From NCBI RefSeq assembly GCF_051014445.1, contig NW_027488370.1, forward strand, positions 6,572,001 through 6,636,000: a stretch of DNA of 64,000 nucleotides. Reading direction: 5' to 3'. The translations under genes and the position numbers were made by a program. Under the pieces are notes generated by a model that saw only the letters and a program-made list of their open reading frames with translations, ran no database searches and was not told where the DNA came from. This document shows positions 10,971 to 24,487 of this stretch, piece after piece. The stretch's first letter is position 1; each line of letters starts with the position of its first letter. This DNA is from Colletes latitarsis (lineage: Eukaryota > Arthropoda > Insecta > Hymenoptera > Colletidae).

Positions 10971-13886
10971 TGAAACAGTCAATGAAACCTGGTTTCCATC
11001 AATATTTTAGAGGACAACGCAAGTTAGGTCTAGGTGAGGCCTGAGATTTTCACTGATCAGACTCATACTTTCGCATTCTTCACATACTTGTTGAACGGAT
11101 CCTGGGATTTTTCTGGTTTTGATCACGTAGTAGTGTGGTACCACACTGAAACATTCAATTAAACCTGGTCTTGATAAATATTTTAGAGAATAACGCATGT
11201 TAGGTCTGGGTTAGGTCCAGGATTTGTCCTCATCAGGCTCATACTTTCGCATATTTCTCATACTTGATGGCTAGATCCTGGGCTTTTTCTGGATTGCATC
11301 ACGTAGTAATGAAGTACAACACTGAAACGTGTCAATTAAACCTGGTTTCGATCAATATTTTAGAGAATAATTCATGTTAGGTCTAGGTTAGGTCTGGGAT
11401 TTGCTCTCATCAGGCTCATTCTTTCGCATATTTCTCATACTTGATGGCTAGATCCTGGGCTTTTTCTGGATTGCATCACGTAGTAATGAAGTACAACACT
11501 GAAACAGTCAATTAAACCTGGTTTCCATCAATCTTTTAGTGGACAACGCATGTTAGGTCTAGGTTAGGCCTGGGATTTGCCCTCATCAGGGTCATACTGT
11601 CGCAGTTTTAACATACTTGTTGAGCGGATCCTGGGTTTTTTCTGGTTTGGTTCACGTAGTAATGTGGTACCACACTGAAACATTCAATTAAACCTGGTCT
11701 TGATAAATATTTTAGAGTATAACGCATGTTAGGTTTGGGTTGGGTCTAGGATTTGCCCTCATCGGGCTCATACTTTCGGATATTTCTCATACTTCATGGC
11801 TAGATCCTGGGCTGTTTCTGGATTGTATCACGTAGTAATGTGGTACCACGCTGAAACAGTCGATTAAACCTGGTTTCGATCAATATTTTAGAGGATTACG
11901 CAAGTTAAGTCTGGGATAGGTCTGGGATTTGACCTCATCAGACTCATACTTTCGCATTCTTCACATACTTGTTGAACGGATCCTGGGTTTTTTCTGGTTT
12001 GGATCACGTAGTAATGTGGGACCACACCGAAACAGTCGACTAAACCTGGTTTCGATCAATATTTTAGAGGATAACGCATGTTAGGTCTAGGTTAGGCCTG
12101 GGATTTTCCCTGATTAGGCTCATACTTTCGCATTCTTCACATACTTGTTGAACGGATCCTGTGTTTTTTCTGGTTTGGATCACGTAGTAATGTGGTACCA
12201 CACTGAAACATTCAATTAAACCTGGACTTGATAAATATTTTAGAGAATAACGCATGTTAGGTCTGGGTTAGGTCTAGGATTTGTCATCATCAGGCTCATA
12301 CTTTCGCATATTTCGCATACTTCATGGCTAGATCCTGGGCTATTTCTGGATTGGATCACGTAGTAATGTGGTACTACACTGAAACAGTCAATTAAACCTG
12401 GTTTTGATCAATATTTTAGAGAATAATTCATGTTAGGTATGGGTTAGGTCTGGGATTTGCTCTCATCAGGCTCATTCTTTCGCATATTTCTCATACATGT
12501 TGAACAGATACTGGGTTTTTTCTGGTTTGGATCACGTAGTAATGTGGGACCACACAGAAACAATCAATTAAACCTGATCTTGATAAATATTTTAGAGGAT
12601 AACGCATGTTAGGTCTGGGTTAAGTCTAGGATTTGCTCTCATCAGGCTCATACTTTCGCATATTTCTCATACTTCATGGCTAGATCCTGGGCTGTTTCTG
12701 GATTGTATCACGTAGTAATGGGGTACCACGCTGAAACAGCCAATTAAACCTGGTTTCGATCAATATTTTAGAGCATAACGCAAGTTAGGTCTCGGATAGG
12801 TCTAGGATTTGCCCTCATCAGGCTCTTACTTTCGCATATTTCTCATACTTCATGGCTAGATCCTGGGCTATTTCTGGATTGGATCACGTAGTAAAGTGGT
12901 AACACACTGAAACATTCAATGGAACCTGGTCTGGATAAATATTTTAGAGGATAACGCATCTTAGGTCTGGGCTAGGTCTAAGATTTGCCCTCATCAGGCT
13001 CACAATTTAGCGTTTTTCACATACTTCTTGAACAGATCCTGGGCTTTCTCTGGTTTGGATCACGACGTAGTGTGGTACCTCACTGAAACAGTCCATTAAA
13101 CCTGGTTTCGCTCAATATTTTAGAGGATAACGCATGTTAGGTCTAGGTTAGGTCTGGGATTTGCTCTCATCAGGCTCATTCTTTCGCATATTTCTCATAC
13201 TTGATGGCTAGATCCTGGGCTTTTTCTGGATTGCATCACGTAGTAATGTAGTACCACACTGAAACAGTCAATGAAACCTGGTTTCCATCAATATTTTAGA
13301 GGACAACGCAAGTTAGGTCTAGGTGAGGCCTGAGATTTTCACTGATCAGACTCATACTTTCGCATTCTTCACATACTTGTTGAACGGATCCTGGGTTTTT
13401 TCTGGTTTTGATCACGTAGTAGTGTGGTACCACACTGAAACATTCAATTAAACCTGGTCTTGATAAATATTTTGGAGAATAACGCATGTTAGGTCTGGGT
13501 TAGGTCCAGGATTTGTCCTCATCAGGCTCATACTTTCGCTTATTTCTCATACTTCATGGCTAGATCCTGGGCTTTTTCAGGATTGCATCACGTAGTAATG
13601 TGGTACCACACTGAAACATTCAATTAAACCTGGTCTTGATAAATATTTTAGAGGATAACGCATGTTAGGTTTGGGTTGGGTCTAGGATTTGCCCTCATCG
13701 GGCTCATACTTTCGCATATTTCTCATACTTCATGGCTAGATCCTGGGCAGTTTCTGGATTGTATCAGGTAGTAAAGTGGTACCACACTGAAACATTCAAT
13801 GAAACCTGGTCTGGATAAATATTTTAGAGGATAACGCATCCTAGGTCTGGGTTAGGTCTAAGATTTGCCCTCATCAGGCTCACAGT
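10190..13886 (+). repeat. 21-monomer higher-order unit, copy 1 (3,697 bp)
   Basis: Matches 13,887-17,583 monomer by monomer at a constant offset of 3,697 (21 x 176 plus 1). The similarity starts near 10,190: upstream of it GGTAACACACTG and AATGGAACC are replaced by GGTACCACACTG and AATGAAACC in the later copy. The extra base comes from a private insertion shared by both copies (GAAACGTGTC at about 11,325 and 15,022). Confidence 0.88.
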
Positions 13887-16800
13887 TTAGCGTTTTTCAC
13901 ATACTTCTTGAACAGATCCTGGGCTTTCTCTGGTTTGGATCACGAAGTAGTGTGGTACCTCACTGAAACAGTCCATTAAACCTGGTTTCGCTCAATATTT
14001 TAGAGGATAACGCATGTTAGGTCTAGGTTAGGTCTGGGATTTGCTCTCATCAGGCTCATTCATTCGCATATTTCTCATACTTGATGGCTAGATCCTGGGC
14101 TTTTTCTGGATTGCATCACGTAGTAATGTAGTACCACACTGAAACAGCCAATTAAACCTGGTTTCGATCAATATTTTAGAGGATAACGCAAGTTAGGTCT
14201 GGGATAGGTCTAGGATTTGCCCTCATCAGACTCTTACTTTCGCATATTTCTCATACTTCATGGCTAGATCCTGGGCTATTTCTGGATTGGATCACGTAGT
14301 AAAGTGGTAACACACTGAAACATTCAATGGAACCTGGTCTGGATAAATATTTTAGAGGATAACGCATCTTAGGTCTGGGTTAGGTCTAAGATTTGCCCTC
14401 ATCAGGCTCACAATTTAGCGTTTTTCACATACTTCTTGAACAGATCCTGGGCTTTCTCTGGTTTGGATCACGAAGTAGTGTGGTACCTCACTGAAACAGT
14501 CCATTAAACCTGGTTTCGCTCAATATTTTAGAGGATAACGCATGTTAGGTCTAGGTTAGGTCTGGGATTTGCTCTCATCAGGCTCATTCTTTCGCATATT
14601 TCTCATACTTGATGGCTAGATCCTGGGCTTTTTCTGGATTGCATCACGTAGTAATGTAGTACCACACTGAAACAGTCAATGAAACCTGGTTTCCATCAAT
14701 ATTTTAGAGGACAACGCAAGTTAGGTCTAGGTGAGGCCTGAGATTTTCACTGATCAGACTCATACTTTCGCATTCTTCACATACTTGTTGAACGGATCCT
14801 GGGATTTTTCTGGTTTTGATCACGTAGTAGTGTGGTACCACACTGAAACATTCAATTAAACCTGGTCTTGATAAATATTTTAGAGAATAACGCATGTTAG
14901 GTCTGGGTTAGGTCCAGGATTTGTCCTCATCAGGCTCATACTTTCGCATATTTCTCATACTTGATGGCTAGATCCTGGGCTTTTTCTGGATTGCATCACG
15001 TAGTAATGAAGTACAACACTGAAACGTGTCAATTAAACCTGGTTTCGATCAATATTTTAGAGAATAATTCATGTTAGGTCTAGGTTAGGTCTGGGATTTG
15101 CTCTCATCAGGCTCATTCTTTCGCATATTTCTCATACTTGATGGCTAGATCCTGGGCTTTTTCTGGATTGCATCACGTAGTAATGAAGTACAACACTGAA
15201 ACAGTCAATTAAACCTGGTTTCCATCAATCTTTTAGTGGACAACGCATGTTAGGTCTAGGTTAGGCCTGGGATTTGCCCTCATCAGGGTCATACTGTCGC
15301 AGTTTTAACATACTTGTTGAGCGGATCCTGGGTTTTTTCTGGTTTGGTTCACGTAGTAATGTGGTACCACACTGAAACATTCAATTAAACCTGGTCTTGA
15401 TAAATATTTTAGAGTATAACGCATGTTAGGTTTGGGTTGGGTCTAGGATTTGCCCTCATCGGGCTCATACTTTCGGATATTTCTCATACTTCATGGCTAG
15501 ATCCTGGGCTGTTTCTGGATTGTATCACGTAGTAATGTGGTACCACGCTGAAACAGTCGATTAAACCTGGTTTCGATCAATATTTTAGAGGATTACGCAA
15601 GTTAAGTCTGGGATAGGTCTGGGATTTGACCTCATCAGACTCATACTTTCGCATTCTTCACATACTTGTTGAACGGATCCTGGGTTTTTTCTGGTTTGGA
15701 TCACGTAGTAATGTGGGACCACACCGAAACAGTCGACTAAACCTGGTTTCGATCAATATTTTAGAGGATAACGCATGTTAGGTCTAGGTTAGGCCTGGGA
15801 TTTTCCCTGATTAGGCTCATACTTTCGCATTCTTCACATACTTGTTGAACGGATCCTGTGTTTTTTCTGGTTTGGATCACGTAGTAATGTGGTACCACAC
15901 TGAAACATTCAATTAAACCTGGACTTGATAAATATTTTAGAGAATAACGCATGTTAGGTCTGGGTTAGGTCTAGGATTTGTCATCATCAGGCTCATACTT
16001 TCGCATATTTCGCATACTTCATGGCTAGATCCTGGGCTATTTCTGGATTGGATCACGTAGTAATGTGGTACTACACTGAAACAGTCAATTAAACCTGGTT
16101 TTGATCAATATTTTAGAGAATAATTCATGTTAGGTATGGGTTAGGTCTGGGATTTGCTCTCATCAGGCTCATTCTTTCGCATATTTCTCATACATGTTGA
16201 ACAGATACTGGGTTTTTTCTGGTTTGGATCACGTAGTAATGTGGGACCACACAGAAACAATCAATTAAACCTGATCTTGATAAATATTTTAGAGGATAAC
16301 GCATGTTAGGTCTGGGTTAAGTCTAGGATTTGCTCTCATCTGGCTCATACTTTCGCATATTTCTCATACTTCATGGCTAGATCCTGGGCTGTTTCTGGAT
16401 TGTATCACGTAGTAATGGGGTACCACGCTGAAACAGCCAATTAAACCTGGTTTCGATCAATATTTTAGAGCATAACGCAAGTTAGGTCTCGGATAGGTCT
16501 AGGATTTGCCCTCATCAGGCTCTTACTTTCGCATATTTCTCATACTTCATGGCTAGATCCTGGGCTATTTCTGGATTGGATCACGTAGTAAAGTGGTAAC
16601 ACACTGAAACATTCAATGGAACCTGGTCTGGATAAATATTTTAGAGGATAACGCATCTTAGGTCTGGGCTAGGTCTAAGAGTTGCCCTCATCAGGCTCAC
16701 AATTTAGCGTTTTTCACATACTTCTTGAACAGATCCTGGGCTTTCTCTGGTTTGGATCACGACGTAGTGTGGTACCTCACTGAAACAGTCCATTAAACCT

Positions 16801-17657
16801 GGTTTCGCTCAATATTTTAGAGGATAACGCATGTTAGGTCTAGGTTAGGTCTGGGATTTGCTCTCATCAGGCTCATTCTTTCGCATATTTCTCATACTTG
16901 ATGGCTAGATCCTGGGCTTTTTCTGGATTGCATCACGTAGTAATGTAGTACCACACTGAAACAGTCAATGAAACCTGGTTTCCATCAATATTTTAGAGGA
17001 CAACGCAAGTTAGGTCTAGGTGAGGCCTGAGATTTTCACTGATCAGACTCATACTTTCGCATTCTTCACATACTTGTTGAACGGATCCTGGGTTTTTTCT
17101 GGTTTTGATCACGTAGTAGTGTGGTACCACACTGAAACATTCAATTAAACCTGGTCTTGATAAATATTTTGGAGAATAACGCATGTTAGGTCTGGGTTAG
17201 GTCCAGGATTTGTCCTCATCAGGCTCATACTTTCGCTTATTTCTCATACTTCATGGCTAGATCCTGGGCTTTTTCAGGATTGCATCACGTAGTAATGTGG
17301 TACCACACTGAAACATTCAATTAAACCTGGTCTTGATAAATATTTTAGAGGATAACGCATGTTAGGTTTGGGTTGGGTCTAGGATTTGCCCTCATCGGGC
17401 TCATACTTTCGCATATTTCTCATACTTCATGGCTAGATCCTGGGCAGTTTCTGGATTGTATCAGGTAGTAAAGTGGTACCACACTGAAACATTCAATGAA
17501 ACCTGGTCTGGATAAATATTTTAGAGGATAACGCATCCTAGGTCTGGGTTAGGTCTAAGATTTGCCCTCATCAGGCTCACAGTTTAGCGTTTTTCACATA
17601 CTTCTTGAACAGATCCTGGGCTTTCTCTGGTTTGCATCACGAAGTAGTGTGGTACCA
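13887..17657 (+). repeat. 21-monomer higher-order unit, copy 2
   Basis: Directly adjoins copy 1, making a true tandem duplication; similarity runs on to about 17,657, where GTGGTACCATGC replaces GTGGTACCTCAC. I noticed only scattered single-base differences, for example CATCAGGC versus CATCTGGC near 16,341 and AAGATTTG versus AAGAGTTG near 16,680, so the two copies are almost identical. Confidence 0.88.
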
Positions 17658-17880
17658 TGCTGAAACAGTCCATTAAACCTGGTCTGGATAAATATTTTAG
17701 AGGATAACGCATCTTAGGTCTGGGTTAGGTCTAAGATTTGCCCTCATCAGGCTCACAGTTTAGCGTTTTTCACATACTTGTTGAACGGATCCTGGGTTTT
17801 TTCTGGTTTTGATCACGTAGTAATGTGGCACCACACTGAAACATTCTATTAAACCTGGTCTTGATAAATATTTTAGAGAA
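17436..17880 (+). repeat. Monomer run shared with 25,007-25,451
   Basis: A GTATCAGGTAGTAAAG monomer, a CCATGCTGAAAC monomer (17,656 and 25,227) and a monomer with GTGGCACCACAC and CATTCTATTAAACC recur in the same order at offset 7,571 (43 monomers plus 3). The two places flank the 19.7-24.5 kb duplication. Confidence 0.72.
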
Positions 17881-19732
17881 TAACGCATGTTAGGTCTAGG
17901 TTAGGCCTGGGATTTGCCCTCATCAGGGTCATACTGTCGCATTTTTAACATACTTGTTGAACGGATCCTGGGTTTTTTCTGGTTTGGTTCACGTAGTAAT
18001 GTGGTACCACACTGAAACATTCAATTAAACCTGGTCTTGATAAATATTTTAGAGGATAACGCATGTTAGGTTTGGGTTAGGTCTAGGATTTGCCCTCATC
18101 AGGCTCATACTTTCGCATATTTCTCATACTTCATGGCTAGATCCTGGGCTGTTTCTGGATTGTATCACGTAGTAATGTGGCACCACGCTGAAACAGTCGA
18201 TTAAACCTGGTTTCGATCAATATTTTAGAGGATAACGCAAGTTAAGTCTGGGATAGGTCTGGGATTTGACCTCATCAGACTCATACTTTCGCATTCTTCA
18301 CATACTTGTTGAACGGATCCTGGGTTTTTTCTGGTTTGGATCACGTAGTAATGTGGTACCACACTGAAACAGTCGATTAAACCTGGTTTCGATCAATATT
18401 TTAGAGGATAACGCAAGTTAGGTCTGGGATAGGTCTGGGATTTGACCTCATCAGATTCATACTTTCGCACATTTCACATACTCCTTGAACAGATCCTGGG
18501 TTATTTTCTGGTTTGGATCACATAGTAATGTGGTACCACACTGAAACAGTCGATTAAACCAGGTTTCGATCTATATTTTAGAGGATAACGCAAGTTAAGT
18601 CTGGGAATGGTCTGGGATTTGACCTCATCAGACTCATACTTTCGCATTCTTCGCATACTTGTTGAACGGATCCTGGGTTTTTTCTGGTTTGGATCACGTA
18701 GTAATGTGGTACCACACTGAAACAGTCCATTAAACCTGGTCTCGCTCAATATTTTAGAGGATAACGCATGTAAGGTCTAGGTTAGGTCTGGGATTTGCTC
18801 TCATCAGGCTCATTCTTTCGCATATTTCTCATACTTGATGGCTAGATCCTGGGTTTTTTCTGGTTTGGATCACGTAGTAATGTGGTACCACACTGAAACA
18901 GTCGATTAAACCTGGTTTCGATCAATATTTTAGAGGATAACGCAAGTTAAGTCTGGGAATGGTCTGGGATTTGACCTCATCAGACTCATACTTTCGCATT
19001 CTTCACATACTTGTTGAACGGATCCTGGGTTTTTTCTGGTTTGGATCACGTAGTAATGTGGTACCACACTGAAACAGTCGATTAAACCTGGTTTCGATCA
19101 ATATTTTAGAGGATAACGCAAGTTAGGTCTGGGATAGGTCTGGGATTTGACCTCATCAGATTCATACTTTCGCACATTTCACATACTCCTTGAACAGATC
19201 CTGGGTTATTTTCTGGTTTGGATCACATAGTAATGTGGTACCACACTGAAACAGTAGATTAAACCAGGTTTCGATCTATATTTTGGAGGATAAGGCATGT
19301 TAGGTCTAGGTTAGGCCTGGGATTTTCACCCATCAGATTGATACTTTCGCATTCTTCACATACTTGTTGAACGGATCCTGGGTTTTTTCTGGTTTGGATC
19401 ACGTAGTAATGTGGGACCATACTGAAACAGTCAAGTAAACCTGTTTTCGATCAATATTTTAGAGAATAATTCATGTTAGGTCTAGGATAGGTCTGGGATT
19501 TGCTCTCATCAGGCTGATTCTTTCGCATATTTCTCATACATGTTGAACAGATCCTAGGTTTTTTCGGGTTTGGATCACGTAGTAATGAAGTACAACACTG
19601 AAACAGTCAATTAAACCTGGTTTCCATCAATATCTTAGAGGACAACGCAAGTTAGGTCTGGGATAGGTCTGGGATTTTCCCTCATCAGGCTCATACTTTC
19701 GCATATTTCTCATACTTCATGGCTAGATCCTG
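17881..19732 (+). repeat. Mosaic segment with a four-monomer (705 bp) repeat
   Basis: The stretch 18,376 onward matches 19,081 onward at offset 705, including the GCACATTTCACATACTCC end and the CACATAG monomer with GATCTATATTTT. A run with GTAAGGTCTAGG and GGGAATGGTCTGG between them resembles 7.8-8.1 kb. No other kind of sequence is present. Confidence 0.7.
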
Positions 19733-22022
19733 GGCTATTTCTGGATTGGATCACGTAGTAATGTGGTACCACACTGAAACAGTCAATTAAACCTGGTTTT
19801 GATCAATATTTTAGAGAATAATTCATGTTAGGTCTACGTTAGGTCAGGGATTTGGTCTCGTCAGGCTCATTCTTTCGCATATTTCTCATTCTTGATGGCT
19901 AGATCCTGGGCTTTTTCTGGATTGCATCACGTAGTAATGAAGTACAACACTGAAACTGTCAATTAAACCTGGTTTCGATCAATATTTTAGAGAATAATTC
20001 TTGTTAGGTCTAGGTTAGGTCTGGGATTTGCACTCATCAGGCTGATTCTTTCGCATATTTCTCATACTTGATGGCTAGATCCTGGGCTTTTTCTGGATTG
20101 CATCACGTAGTAATGAAGTACAACACTGAAACAGTCAATTAAACCTGGTTTCCATCAATCTTTTAGAGGACAACGCATGTTAGGTCTAGGTTAGGCCTGG
20201 GATTTGCCCTCATCAGGGTCATACTGTCGCAGTTTTAACATACTTGTTGAGCGGATCCTGGGTTTTTTCTGGTTTGGTTCACGTAGTAATGTGGTACCAC
20301 ACTGAAACATTCAATTAAACCTGGTCTTGACAAATATTTTAGAGGATAACGCATGTTAGGTTTGGGTTGGGTCTAGGATTTGCCCTCATCAGGCTCATAC
20401 TTTCGCATATTTCTCATATTTCATGGCTAGATCCTGGGCTGTTTCTGGATTGTATCACGTAGTAATGTGGTACCACGCTGAAACAGTCGATTAAACCTGG
20501 TTTCGATCAATATTTTAGAGGATAACGCAAGTTAAGTCTGGGATAGGTCTGGGATTTGACCTCATCAGACTCATACTTTCGCATTCTTCACATACTTGTT
20601 GAACGGATCCTGGGTTTTTTCTGGTTTGGATCACGTAGTAATGTGGGACCACACCGAAACAGTCGACTAAACCTGGTTTCGATCAATATTTTAGAGGATA
20701 ACGCATGTTAGGTCTAGGTTAGGCCTGGGATTTTCCCTGATCAGGCTCATACTTTCGCATTCTTCACATACTTGTTGAACGGATCCTGTGTTTTTTCTGG
20801 TTTGGATCACGTAGTAATGTGGTACCACACTGAAACATTCAATTAAACCTGGACTTGATAAATATTTTAGAGAATAACGCATGCTAGGTCTGGGTTAGGT
20901 CTAGGATTTGTCCTCATCAGGCTCATACTTTCGCATATTTCTCATACTTCATGGCTAGATCCCGCGCTATTTCTGGATTGGATCACGTAGTAATGTGGTA
21001 CTACACTGAAACAGTCAATTAAACCTGGTTTTGATCAATATTTTAGACAATAATTCATGTTAGGTATAGGTTAGGTCTGGGATTTGCTCTCATCAGGCTC
21101 ATTCTTTCGCATATTTCTCATATATGTTGAACAGATACTGGGTTTTTTCTGGTTTGGATCGCGTAGTAATGTGGGACCACACTGAAACAATCAATTAAAC
21201 CTGATCTTGATAAATATTTTAGAGGATAACGCATGTTAGGTCTGGGTTAAGTCTAGGATTTGCTCTCATCAGGCTCATACTTTCGCATATTTCTCATACT
21301 TCATGGCTAGATCCTGGGCTGTTTCTGGATTGTATCACGTAGTAATGGGGTACCACGCTGAAACAGCCAATTAAACCTGGTTTCGATCAATATTTTAGAG
21401 GATAACGCAAGTTAGGTCTGGGATAGGTCTAGGATTTGCCCTCATCAGGCTCTTACTTTCGCATATTTCTCATACTTGATGGCTAGATCCTGGGCTTTTT
21501 CTGGATTGCATCACGTAGTAATGTAGTACCACACTGAAACAGTCAATGAAACCTGGTTTCCATCAATATTTTAGAGGACAACGCAAGTTAGGTCTAGGTG
21601 AGGCCTGAGATTTTCACTGATCAGACTCATACTTTCGCATTCTTCACATACTTGTTGAACGGATCCTGGGTTTTTTCTGGTTTTGATCAGGTAGTAGTGT
21701 GGTACCACACTGAAACATTCAATTAAACCTGGTCTTGATAAATATTTTAGAGAATAACGCATGTTAGGTCTGGGTTAGGTCCAGGATTTGTCCCCATCAG
21801 GCTCATACTTTCGCATATTTCTCATACTTCATGGCTAGATCCTGGGCTATTTCTGGATTGGATCACGTAGTAATGTGGTACTACACTGAAACAGTCAATT
21901 AAACCTGGTTTTGATCAATATTTTAGAGAATAATTCATGTTAGGTCTAGGTTAGGTCAGGGATTTGCTCCCATCAGGCTCATTCTTTCGCATATTTCTCA
22001 TACTTGATGGCTAGATCCTGGG
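19733..22022 (+). repeat. 13/14-monomer higher-order unit, copy 1
   Basis: The beginning (about 19,733-20,130, with rare GGTCTACGTTAGG at 19,831 and GGTCTCGTCAGG) matches 22,023-22,410 at offset 2,288, exactly 13 monomers. The rest (20,146-22,022) matches 22,611-24,487 at offset 2,465, that is 14 monomers plus one base. The repeat is therefore one tandem unit whose second copy carries an additional monomer. Confidence 0.84.
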
Positions 22023-24487
22023 CTATTTCTGGATTGGATCACGTAGTAATGTGGTACCACACTGAAACAGTCAATTAAACCTGGTTTTGATCAATATTTT
22101 AGAGAATAATTCATGTTAGGTCTACGTTAGGTCAGGGATTTGGTCTCGTCAGGCTCATTCTTTCGCATATTTCACATACTTGATGGCTAGATCCTGGGCT
22201 TTTTCTGGATTGCATCACGTAGTAATGAAGTACAACACTGAAACTGTCAATTAAACCTGGTTTCGATCAATATTTTAGAGAATAATTCTTGTTAGGTCTA
22301 GGTTAGGTCTGGGATTTGCACTCATCAGGCTCATTCTTTCGCATATTTCTCATACTTGATGGCTAGATCCTGGGCTTTTTCTGGATTGCATCACGTAGTA
22401 ATGAAGTACAACACTGAAACAGTCGATTAAACCTGGTTTCGATCAATATTTTAGAGGATAACGCATGTTAGGTCTGGGTTAAGTCTAGGATTTGCTCTCA
22501 TCAGGCTCATACTTTCGCATATTTCTCATACTACCATGGCTAGATCCTGGGCTGTTTCTGGATTGTATCACGTAGTAATGGGGTACCACGCTGAAACAGC
22601 CAATTAAACCTGGTTTCCATCAATCTTTTAGAGGACAACGCATGTTAGGTCTAGGTTAGGCCTGGGATTTGCCCTCATCAGGGTCATACTGTCGCAGTTT
22701 TAACATACTTGTTGAGCGGATCCTGGGTTTTTTCTGGTTTGGTTCACGTAGTAATGTGGTACCACACTGAAACATTCAATTAAACCTGGTCTTGACAAAT
22801 ATTTTAGAGGATAACGCATGTTAGGTTTGGGTTGGGTCTAGGATTTGCCCTCATCAGGCTCATACTTTCGCATATTTCTCATACTTCATGGCTAGATCCT
22901 GGGCTGTTTCTGGATTGTATCACGTAGTAATGTGGTACCACGCTGAAACAGTCGATTAAACCTGGTTTCGATCAATATTTTAGAGGATAACGCAAGTTAA
23001 GTCTGGGATAGGTCTGGGATTTGACCTCATCAGACTCATACTTTCGCATTCTTCACATACTTGTTGAACGGATCCTGGGTTTTTTCTGGTTTGGATCACG
23101 TAGTAATGTGGGACCACACCGAAACAGTCGACTAAACCTGGTTTCGATCAATATTTTAGAGGATAACGCATGTTAGGTCTAGGTTAGGCCTGGGATTTTC
23201 CCTGATCAGGCTCATACTTTCGCATTCTTCACATACTTGTTGAACGGAACCTGTGTTTTTTCTGGTTTGGATCACGTAGTAATGTGGTACCACACTGAAA
23301 CATTCAATTAAACCTGGACTTGATAAATATTTTAGAGAATAACGCATGCTAGGTCAGGGTTAGGTCTAGGATTTGTCCTCATCAGGCTCATACTTTCGCA
23401 TATTTCTCATACTTCATGGCTAGATCCCGGGCTATTTCTGGATTGGATCACGTAGTAATGTGGTACTACACTGAAACAGTCAATTAAACCTGGTTTTGAT
23501 CAATATTTTAGACAATAATTCATGTTAGGTATAGGTTAGGTCTGGGATTTGCTCTCATCAGGCTCATTCTTTCGCATATTTCTCATACATGTTGAACAGA
23601 TACTGGATTTTTTCTGGTTTGGATCACGTAGTAATGTGGGACCACACTGAAACAATCAATTAAACCTGATCTTGATAAATATTTTAGAGGATAACGCATG
23701 TTAGGTCTGGGTTAAGTCTAGGATTTGCTCTCATCAGGCTCATACTTTCGCATATTTCTCATACTTCATGGCTAGATCCTGGGCTGTTTCTGGATTGTAT
23801 CACGTAGTAATGGGGTACCACGCTGAAACAGCCAATTAAACCTGGTTTCGATCAATATTTCAGAGGATAACGCAAGTTAGGTCTGGGATAGGTCTAGGAT
23901 TTGCCCTCATCAGGCTCTTACTTTCGCATATTTCTCATACTTGATGGCTAGATCCTGGGCTTTTTCTGGATTGCATCACGTAGTAATGTAGTACCACACT
24001 GAAACAGTCAATGAAACCTGGTTTCCATCAATATTTTAGAGGACAACGCAAGTTAGGTCTAGGTGAGGCCTGAGATTTTCACTGATCAGACTCATACTTT
24101 CGCATTCTTCACATACTTGTTGAACGGATCCTGGGTTTTTTCTGGTTTTGATCAGGTAGTAGTGTGGTACCACACTGAAACATTCAATTAAACCTGGTCT
24201 TGATAAATATTTTAGAGAATAACGCATGTTAGGTCTGGGTTAGGTCCAGGATTTGTCCTCATCAGGCTCATACTTTCGCATATTTCTCATACTTCATGGC
24301 TAGATCCTGGGCTATTTCTGGATTGGATCACGTAGTAATGTGGCACTACACTGAAACAGTCAATTAAACCTGGTTTTGATCAATATTTTAGAGAATAATT
24401 CATGTTAGGTCTAGGTTAGGTCAGGGATTTGCTCCCATCAGGCTCATTCTTTCGCATATTTCTCATACTTGATGGCTAGATCCTGGG
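22023..24487 (+). repeat. 13/14-monomer higher-order unit, copy 2 with one extra monomer
   Basis: An extra monomer lies at about 22,420-22,610. It has AAGTCTAGG and GGGGTACCACGC like the monomers at about 21,240-21,370, and contains a one-base insertion (CATACTACCATGG near 22,528-22,539) that accounts for the odd base in the 2,465 offset. After it the copy resumes the original order to about 24,487. Confidence 0.82.

Noticed and set aside
22023..22610. Transposable-element insertion splitting the 14-monomer duplication
   Set aside because: The intervening sequence is itself satellite monomers in phase; there are no terminal repeats, target-site duplications or coding remnants.
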